Of a DNA stretch of 64,000 nucleotides, positions 60,620 to 64,000 are shown one piece after another. Below the pieces are notes generated by a model. The model was not told where the DNA came from, did not search any database, and worked only from the letters and a program-made list of their open reading frames with translations. Origin of the DNA: Bryopsis sp. KO-2023. Taxonomy: Eukaryota > Chlorophyta > Ulvophyceae > Bryopsidales > Bryopsidaceae. The stretch is from NCBI GenBank assembly GCA_030272585.1, contig BSYQ01000004.1, positions 5,208,001 to 5,272,000 on the forward strand. Direction: 5' to 3'. The translations under genes and the position numbers were made by a program. Within the stretch, counting starts at the first letter, position 1, and each line of letters begins with the position of its first letter.

Positions 60620-62647
60620 ATGACCATGAGAAACTCGACTGTGAAAATCGCTGTGTTGATCTGCTGCTTGGCGGGGATCGCTGTTGCTGGGGGTGGGTTC
60701 GCTTGTGGACAGCTTGTTCTTCTTGCTGTTTTCGATTTAGAATTTTGCGAGTGGATCACAGCTTGTGTGAGAGTGTTGCCGCCACTGTGGGGCGAGTTTT
60801 GTTGATCTGAAGGTAATGGTGTGTTTTCTGTTTTCGTTTTAGATACTAGAAGGCTGTTACAAGGGAGCAGCAGCTCATCTTTCAGCATCTCTTCCAGCTC
60901 CAGCTCTTTTTCCTCATCAGGAGGAGGGGACGATTGTGGGAAGGTAATAAACCCTTGTGCTGTGTTTGGGTTTCTGCCTGGTGGTTGTTCCCGAATCGGG
61001 GCAAGACTGCGATCGAGAATCGCTGGCTGCGTGACGTTCCCACATGATGGGGATGCGACTGGGCGTTGATCGATCTATCCACTGTTTCTTTGCAGGCATG
61101 GACGAAAACCAGTTCAACCGGTGGCGGTACTGCTAGGGCTGCTGGATCTGTTGTAGGTCCCGATTGCGCAGCCAAATCTGAGTCCACCTCGAAGAGCAAA
61201 GGGTCCGAAACGGCGACCGCGGAGGCATCCGCTGATGCTGTGAAAGGAAAAACCGCAACTGCCATTGCTGAAGCCATCGGTTCAGGAGATGGAGGTACGC
61301 ACAGGAATTCTGTTGATCACGTGTCAGTGGCACAAAGCAATTTTGGCTTTTTTTTTAAAGCCAGTGCTGCACTATTACGTTAAAAGTCCTGTTCTGATGG
61401 ATCGCAATATTTTCCATAGTGGACGTTGCTGCTGAAGCGATCGCTAAGGCAACCAAATCTGGAAATGGAGATGCTGTTGCTGTAGCAGTAGCCACTTCCC
61501 TCAAAACACCCTGTGCTAAAGGCACCAAGGAGGCTGACTGCCCATTTGCAAAGACCACAGATGGTAAACCCTCAACACGGCCCAAATGCTCCGCCCGAAT
61601 GCTCCGCCCGCTACTTTTCCCCTGCTTCTCTGTTCCATCGGAACTCTTTTTGATCTCCTCTGCTTGTTGCTTTTCTGCTTCTCCATTCTACCAGGACCCT
61701 TTTTGGTCCCCTGTATAAAATCAGTTGTGAATCGGTTGTGGTTTTGGTTTGTTCCAACAGCTGTCATCAAAGCTTTCGCAACGGCAGAGAATGAAGCTGA
61801 TGGTCTGGCGTTTGCTGATGCATTTGCTGCTGGCTTGGTGTCCAAAGACAAGGGGGTCCCCTCTGTGTTTGCCACAGCCATCTCCAAGATTTTGGCGATC
61901 GATGGTTGCGATGCCTTCAAACCCGTCTTATCCAGTAAGTAGAAACCATCTCTTGCATCTGGCAGGGAAAAGAAATATGTGTCAAACGAATTTATATTGT
62001 TTGTTGCTTCTTTGATTTGTTCTGTTTTTTTTATTTAAGTAGGCTGAATCTAAAAATTATTTTGCAATTTCTAATGCAGAAGCTCAAGCCATTGCAGTTG
62101 AGTCAGGAAGTGAGAGGAAATTTGTGGATGCTGTGGATTACGATATCAAGATTGCGCAATGTTTGTTCCCTGTCTGCACTGGGGATTTGCTGGTGTGCTG
62201 TGCCCAAAAAGAGGGAACCAAGTGTGGATGCACCGGGTGAGCTACCAGTACTATTCAGAATAGCTCAATTAAATCTCATTCCCCAAAGCCAGCAGAGAGA
62301 TGTTCTGAAACTGACTTAATTATTTAGTACTGAATAGTAAATACTGAATACTGAATTTAGATTCATTCGACCATTCTTGGAAGAAAAGTCAACATTTACT
62401 CATTCGCGCTGCAAAGAGAAATAAATTTTATTCAAAACGTGTTCTATTAGAAAAACTGTAATTTGGATGAATTTCTTATGCTTGTTGCTTTTGGGCTAAG
62501 CGAAATGCTAAATAACTGAAATGTTGATATTAACTGGAAAGTGAACTCTTTGGCAGGGATAGCTGCAAGTTCGGATTGTTCAAATCTACTCCTGCCAAGA
62601 TCTGGGATTCGAAACCTGAGAAGTGCATTTGCCCTGATCCTGCTTAA
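60620..62647 (+). CDS. Secreted Ala-rich repetitive protein with Cys-rich C-terminus, 312 aa
   Basis: Seven exons: 60620-60692, 60843-60943, 61096-61294, 61420-61563, 61761-61934, 62080-62236 and 62557-62647, 939 nt in frame. Exon 1 (73 nt, signal peptide KIAVLICCLAGIAVAG) has the same length and phase as that of the minus-strand partner. Exon 2 starts DTRRLLQ then a Ser-rich stretch (SSSSSFSISSSSSSFSSSGG). Ala-rich blocks follow: ATAIAEAIGSGDG, AAEAIAKATKSGNGDAVAVA and FADAFAAGLVSKDKG. The C-terminus has CLFPVCTGDLLVCC, CGCTG and a last exon with CKFGLF and CICPDPA. The C-x6/7-CC-x7/9-C-x-C pattern matches the end of the partner gene. Another ATG six bases downstream could also serve. It is probably secreted structural material. 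Confidence 0.8.
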
Positions 62648-63786
62648 AAGTATGTAATAGCGCTTTTGAGAGGATCGATTCTGAGGGGGAAGGGAAAACC
62701 AAACAAGAAGTCTTCAACAAGGATGGGTCGTTCCAATCCCTGCAATCCAAGGGAATCAGACCCTGAATGGGGTTGGTTCGATTTGGTGCAATGAGCTTTT
62801 TTTTTTTGTTGGAAAGGAAGAAAACAGTTCAGGAGATGGAAACCTTATTTTGATGTGTTTGTGGGGAAGTGCTGTGTGTGAGATGGCATTGTGTTTTTTG
62901 TCCATAAAGAAGATAATCTACCTCTTCTTTCAAAAAGGAGGGGTTTATCCTTTGATTTTGAAGGTGGGGCACGATTGCTTGGGTGTCTGTCATGAAGGGA
63001 TTGAGCTTATTTGGAATCTTTCATAGAGGATGTGTGATTTTCGACTGATAGAGAGGCTTTTGTGTGTGAAGTTGACATAATGCGTTCGTTGCATTTGGGT
63101 TTTTGGGGCAATAATTAGGCGTTTTGGAACACTGATCCTGTACAAAGATGTATGATGGATTCTTTGCAACGCTTTGTGAATATAACACACAAAACACGAA
63201 ATTATTGTTTAAACCGACATGTTCCCAAATAATATTTCGAGCTGGCTGGTGGTGATAATCCAGGTGTGAAAATGTAAAAAGAGCAGCAGTTTCTTGATGT
63301 AAAATGTTGAGAAAGTTGAACCTTTCAATGCTTGGCAAAGCTTCGATGCAAGGAACTTCAAAATTTGAAAAGTTCTTGTAGGTTTTTGAAGTTCAAAACC
63401 CTGCAAGGATATTTTATCATCTATGTAGCAATGTTTTCCTAGTTGCTGAACCAGCAACCTGAAATCTAGATCCAGAAACCTGGCCACCATTTCTGGGCCC
63501 TTGAATTGTCAAATAAATCGAATAATCATTCGTTCATAAATTAGATGTGAGATGAGGTGAAGTTCATGAGGTGACCAGACGTTTCGAATGGAAAAGCGTA
63601 CATGCCGACGTGTAAACACTGTCCGAAGCGTCCAAAACCAACAGAATCCACACCCCAAACAGAAAACATTATCCAATCGCGAAAAAACCTTCTTGCACCT
63701 GCTGCAGAATAACAACTTGCTTTTTTTTACACAAGGCTGTTTTTTAAAGTTGAATTCACTTTGGCTTCAAAACACCGAAAACGATC
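62648..63786. other. Intergenic region
   Basis: 3' flank of the Ala-rich gene and upstream region of the last gene. No coding exon is supported; short self-complementary stretches occur at 63310-63440. Confidence 0.5.
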
Positions 63787-64000
63787 ATGCGGTGGACTGC
63801 ATTGACGATCTTTCTGTTGTTCGCCTTATGCTGGTGGCAACGAGCGGAAGCTCGACGACTAGGTATGGTTTCCCCACCCAGCTCGATTTTGCCTGGATTT
63901 GGGGTTGATCCGAAAAGTTTCCGGGACTGTTCAGTGCGACTGCTTGATTATTGTCCCACGCATCGTTCAAAGTTCGTCAGAACGGCACGGAGTCGTTTTC
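63787..64000 (+). CDS. Start of a secreted-protein gene, partial at window edge
   Basis: The ATG at 63787 opens a strong signal peptide (MRWTALTIFLLFALCWWQR) followed by AEARRLG. RRL directly after the signal peptide echoes the RRLLQ and RRLAQ motifs of the preceding genes. The frame stays open to the window end, but GTATGG at 63862 after ACTAG is a good donor, so exon 1 may be only about 75 nt, similar in size to the first exons of the Ala-rich pair. The rest of the gene lies outside the window. Confidence 0.6.
   Translation, partial: MRWTALTIFLLFALCWWQRAEARRLGMVSPPSSILPGFGVDPKSFRDCSVRLLDYCPTHRSKFVRTARSRF

Noticed and set aside
1..64000. CRISPR arrays, bacterial operons, phage or virus genes
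   Set aside because: The window is spliced eukaryotic nuclear DNA; no array of spaced direct repeats and no viral hallmark gene was seen.

Overview
This is a nuclear window from a flagellated, intron-rich eukaryote, most likely a green alga and possibly a streptophyte. The evidence is: a CEP135/BLD10 basal-body gene; two plant-type tandem CCCH (RR-TZF) zinc-finger genes; a U-box protein whose N-terminus resembles the UND/MCAfunc module of plant PUB proteins; and secreted proteins carrying an RRLLQ-like motif just after the signal peptide, as often seen in green-algal extracellular proteins. The species assignment is inference. Introns are short, GT-AG and often begin or end next to homopolymer runs. 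One intron has a GC donor.

Layout. 0.5-9.1 kb (-): CEP135/BLD10-like coiled-coil gene with about 25 exons. 10.6-15.8 kb (-): UND-like/U-box/ankyrin protein with roughly one ankyrin repeat per exon and a 489-bp hAT-like MITE in one intron. 20.2-23.2 kb (-): RR-TZF protein with a long repetitive tail. 24.0-25.1 kb (+): unidentified multi-pass membrane protein. 26.6-28.1 kb (-): STIMATE-family membrane protein. 29.1-30.4 kb (+): intronless four-CBS protein. 31.5-34.3 kb (-): WRAP53/TCAB1. 34.6-35.6 kb (+): PPIL3-type cyclophilin whose start codon is split off by an intron. 36.6-40.8 kb (+): PARP3-like ADP-ribosyltransferase with two WGR domains. 41.9-43.1 kb (+): second STIMATE paralogue. 44.0-45.6 kb (-): secreted Cys-rich protein. 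46.6-48.5 kb (+): second RR-TZF. 51.3-52.1 kb (+): small secreted Gly-rich protein. 53.9-55.3 kb (-): TMEM205-like protein. 57.3-60.1 kb (-) and 60.6-62.6 kb (+): divergent pair of related secreted Ala-rich proteins with Cys-rich C-termini. 63.8 kb to the end (+): start of another secreted-protein gene.

Two patterns tie the window together. First, genes are often head-to-head: five divergent pairs share 0.2-1.0 kb upstream spaces that look CpG-rich, while convergent gaps are AT-rich and full of homopolymers. Second, several paralogous pairs lie within 60 kb (two STIMATE, two RR-TZF, two Ala-rich secreted), and the pairs keep the same intron positions. WRAP53 (telomerase/scaRNA trafficking) and the PARP3-like gene (strand-break signalling) are near neighbours, but no operon-like functional link can be claimed. 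All gene models were assembled by eye from reading frame, splice sites and phase; where exon lengths were summed, the reading frame closed exactly.
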